From Bacilli bacterium (GTDB lineage Bacteria > Bacillota_I > Bacilli_A > RFN20 > UBA1709): 45,449 bases of DNA. This document shows, piece by piece, positions 43,336 through 45,449 of the stretch. Position 1 is the first letter of the stretch; the number at the start of each line of letters is the position of its first letter. The DNA is taken from contig JAQUUH010000007.1 of assembly GCA_028693955.1 (NCBI GenBank), positions 1 to 45,449 on the forward strand, given 5' to 3'. Both the position numbers and the translations under genes were made by a program. The notes below the pieces were generated by a model that saw nothing but the letters and a program-made list of their open reading frames with translations, was not told where the DNA came from and ran no database searches.

Positions 43336-44508
43336 GTGAAGGAAAAATTAAATGTGATTTTTTTCATTGATAATTTTTCTCCGGCAATAGATGGAGTAGT
43401 AAGAACTGTAGAAAATTACGCTTCAATATTATCAAAAAAGAATAAAGTATCTGTAGTGGCACCTAAATATTATAAATATAAAGATGATTTTGAATATGAA
43501 GTAATGAGAACGATCTCTATCAGCAAAAGCAAAAAGAATTTTGCTGTGGCTTTGCATAGCAAAAACACGAAAGTAGCAAAAAAAATTAGGATGCAAAAGG
43601 CTCAAATTTATCATGCACATTCACCATTTACTGTGGGACATTTTGCTCTAAAAGAAGCGAAGAAAAATAATGTTCCAATTATAGCAACTTTTCATTCTAA
43701 ATATAAGGATGATATCTACCAGGTTACCCATAGTAAATTAATAACATATTTTATAATGAAATATATTATTAGGTTCTATAATAGGTGTAATTATGTGTGG
43801 GCTTGTAGCAATGCTACGGCAAATACTTTGCGTGAATACGGTTATAAAAAAGAAATAACTGTTATGGAGAATGGGACTGATTTTACTTTTACAAATAATA
43901 GCGAAGAACTTGTAAGTATGGTTAGAAAAAGATATAAAATTAATGAAAATAATAAAAATTTGTTGTTTGTGGGACAAATAAATTGGAAGAAAAACATCAA
44001 ATTAGTAATAGATACTTTAAAAAGTTTGCTAGAAATTGATAAATCATATCATTTATATTTTGTGGGATCTGGTAGCAATGAAGCAATAATAAAAGAATAT
44101 GTTTTAGACAACAAATTAACTAATAATATTGAGTTTCTAGGCTCAATAAAAGATAAAGATATTTTAAAAGGGATTTATATTGCTTCTGATTTACTGTTTT
44201 TCCCATCTGTTTATGATAATGCTCCATTAGTATTAAGAGAAGCCTCAGCAATGAAAACACCATCTCTTCTTGTAAAAGACTCAAGTGCTGCTGAGGTTGT
44301 TAAAGATAATATTAATGGATATGTGGCAATAGAAAATGTTGAAAGTATGAAAACAAGAATTATTGAAATTTTCAGTAATAAAAAGAAAATGGAAGAAATT
44401 GGTTTAAAAGCAAGTGATACAATTCCAGAATCATGGGATAAAGTTTTAGATAGAGTTAAAAATGAGTATTTTAAAATTATTGCAGATTATAATTATGAAA
44501 AGGAGTAA
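43336..44508 (+). CDS. Glycosyltransferase family 4, probably lipid glycosyltransferase
   Basis: This 390-residue retaining glycosyltransferase has a GT-B fold. The N-terminal half opens with FFIDNFSPAIDGVVRTVENYA and includes YHAHSPFTVGHFAL and FHSKYKDD. The C-terminal half has VGQINWKKNI, the nucleotide-sugar region and FFPSVYDNAPLVLREASAM. In the usual E-x7-E motif the first acidic residue is here an aspartate. The start is a GTG after GGGGAAAAT. It is followed four bases later by a lipid acyltransferase gene, suggesting glycolipid synthesis. Acceptor and sugar are not defined. Confidence 0.85.
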   Translation: MKEKLNVIFFIDNFSPAIDGVVRTVENYASILSKKNKVSVVAPKYYKYKDDFEYEVMRTISISKSKKNFAVALHSKNTKVAKKIRMQKAQIYHAHSPFTVGHFALKEAKKNNVPIIATFHSKYKDDIYQVTHSKLITYFIMKYIIRFYNRCNYVWACSNATANTLREYGYKKEITVMENGTDFTFTNNSEELVSMVRKRYKINENNKNLLFVGQINWKKNIKLVIDTLKSLLEIDKSYHLYFVGSGSNEAIIKEYVLDNKLTNNIEFLGSIKDKDILKGIYIASDLLFFPSVYDNAPLVLREASAMKTPSLLVKDSSAAEVVKDNINGYVAIENVESMKTRIIEIFSNKKKMEEIGLKASDTIPESWDKVLDRVKNEYFKIIADYNYEKE

Positions 44509-44511
44509 AAT

Positions 44512-45449
44512 ATGAAAAGGTTTTTACAGGGTATATGTTATTTTTTGTTTAAATGCATAATGGGATTATATGTCATAATCTTTCAACATGTAAGATTTAA
44601 TAAAAATAAGATTAAATTACCAAGAAATCAACCAGTTCTATTTTTGTCTAATCACCATACTAATTGGGATCCTGTTTACTTGAATGTCATGTTTTTCTCG
44701 AGAAATATACATTTTATTGCAAATGAAGAGTTATTTGAAAATAAATTCTTTTACTTTATTTTCAAAACTTGTCTAGGAAATATAAAAAGAAGTAGTAATA
44801 AGTCAGATGTTAGCGATGTTATTGAAATTTTGCGCTTAAAAAAAGAAGGTCATAATATTGGGATTTATCCTGAAGGCGATATAGATATGTTTGGAAGGAT
44901 AATTAATCGCAATGTTGCAATAAGTAAGTTAGCAAAAAAATTAGCTATGCCTATTGTTTTATTAAGTTTAAAAGGAGCTCACTTAAGAGCTCCAAGGTGG
45001 TCAAAACTTCCACATCATAGTAAAATAAATTATAGTTTAAACCGCCTTATTTCTCTTGAAGAAATAAAATCAATGTCTATTGAAGAACTTGATAAAGCAA
45101 TTTGGGAAGGTATAAATGTTGATGAGATGAAAACCCAAAAAGAAAATAGGATAAGACAGTTTGGACCAAGTAGAGCAAAATGGTTAGAACTAGGGTTGTT
45201 CTTATGTCCAAAATGTGGTAAATACGAAACAATGCATAGTAAAAGAAATGTATTATACTGTAGTAAATGTGGATTTAAAGTTAAATTAAATAAGTATAGT
45301 TTTTTTGAATTTCTAAAATCTAAAGATAAACCTCCTTTTATTACAACAGCGGAGTGGAACGATTATCAAATCAATGATTTAGAAAAAAAGATTGAAAAAG
45401 TTAGTGAAAATCCAATTCTTGAAAAAGAAGGATTAAAATTATTTGCTGC
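44512..45449 (+). CDS. PlsC-like acyltransferase with zinc ribbon (3' end outside window)
   Basis: The frame is open to the last base of the window (at least 312 residues). The N-terminal acyltransferase domain has the catalytic NHHTNWD (H48 and D53) and an intact substrate motif YPEG (119-122). A four-cysteine zinc ribbon follows (C232, C235, C250, C253), then a segment with WNDYQ. This is the same domain order as the protein at 32318-33517, which has lost the glutamate. The start follows AAGGAG and lies four bases after the glycosyltransferase stop. The two genes probably work together in membrane lipid synthesis. Confidence 0.85.
   Translation, partial: MKRFLQGICYFLFKCIMGLYVIIFQHVRFNKNKIKLPRNQPVLFLSNHHTNWDPVYLNVMFFSRNIHFIANEELFENKFFYFIFKTCLGNIKRSSNKSDVSDVIEILRLKKEGHNIGIYPEGDIDMFGRIINRNVAISKLAKKLAMPIVLLSLKGAHLRAPRWSKLPHHSKINYSLNRLISLEEIKSMSIEELDKAIWEGINVDEMKTQKENRIRQFGPSRAKWLELGLFLCPKCGKYETMHSKRNVLYCSKCGFKVKLNKYSFFEFLKSKDKPPFITTAEWNDYQINDLEKKIEKVSENPILEKEGLKLFA

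Overview
The window is AT-rich (roughly 30% GC by eye), gene-dense, and uses the standard code: several genes stop at TGA, for example at 10762-10764, 31125-31127 and 33515-33517. Starts are mostly preceded by strong GGAGG-type ribosome binding sites, and short GC-poor hairpins followed by T-runs separate the operons. Gene content points to a strictly or mainly anaerobic, low-GC Firmicutes-type bacterium: class III ribonucleotide reductase (nrdDG), desulfoferrodoxin, flavodoxin, iron-containing alcohol dehydrogenase, an ECF-type vitamin transporter component, and a paralogue derived from an archaeal-type prolyl-tRNA synthetase of the sort found in Mollicutes-like Bacilli. I favour an Erysipelotrichales/Mollicutes-related gut-type Bacilli lineage, but this is inference. 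No transposase, phage gene, CRISPR array or rRNA gene was seen.

Layout. 1-4830 (+): a peptidase/housekeeping cluster (M24 aminopeptidase cut by the window edge, HflX GTPase, M28 aminopeptidase, second M24 peptidase). 4845-8022 (-): DUF368 polyprenyl-phosphate transporter, DegV fatty-acid-binding protein, GPH sugar transporter. 8149-11237 (+): HI0933/BaiN-type flavoprotein, MFS transporter, thioredoxin-like lipoprotein. 11321-16532 (+): glycerol operon (glycerol kinase, glycerol-3-phosphate dehydrogenase with an Fe-S domain, partner flavoprotein, DUF1667 protein, fructose-6-phosphate aldolase). 16551-17399 (-): choline-kinase-like protein. 17468-22001 (+): a B12-binding radical SAM protein, then a cobalamin riboswitch driving a B12 acquisition module (DUF4430 surface protein, CbrT-like ECF S-component, PduO-type adenosyltransferase) with rdgB and trmL downstream. 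22035-25416: thioredoxin-like membrane protein, small membrane protein, CNNM/HlyC transporter, TVP38/DedA-type membrane protein. 25524-29010 (-): a five-gene MerR-controlled carbonyl/redox stress operon with a textbook MerR promoter. 29397-34910 (+): a membrane protein with catalytically dead GGDEF and EAL domains, next to a degenerate prolyl-tRNA synthetase-like protein, then an acyltransferase with a zinc ribbon and a glutamate/sodium symporter. 34997-37351: desulfoferrodoxin, HAD phosphatase, asparagine synthetase A. 37817-40912 (+): a second cobalamin riboswitch, in front of nrdD-nrdG. 41008-45449 (+): TetR regulator, radical SAM/SPASM-like protein, tRNA-Arg, glycosyltransferase, and a second acyltransferase/zinc-ribbon protein cut by the window edge.

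How the parts work together. Two cobalamin riboswitches about 19 kb apart suggest a B12 circuit. One adjusts capture, import and adenosylation of B12. The other would shut off the B12-independent class III ribonucleotide reductase when adenosylcobalamin is plentiful, which predicts a B12-dependent class II reductase elsewhere in the genome. The least explained locus is the two-gene unit at 29406-32259, in which both proteins look like enzymes that have lost their catalytic residues and may have become sensors or regulators. All functions are read from sequence motifs without database searches.
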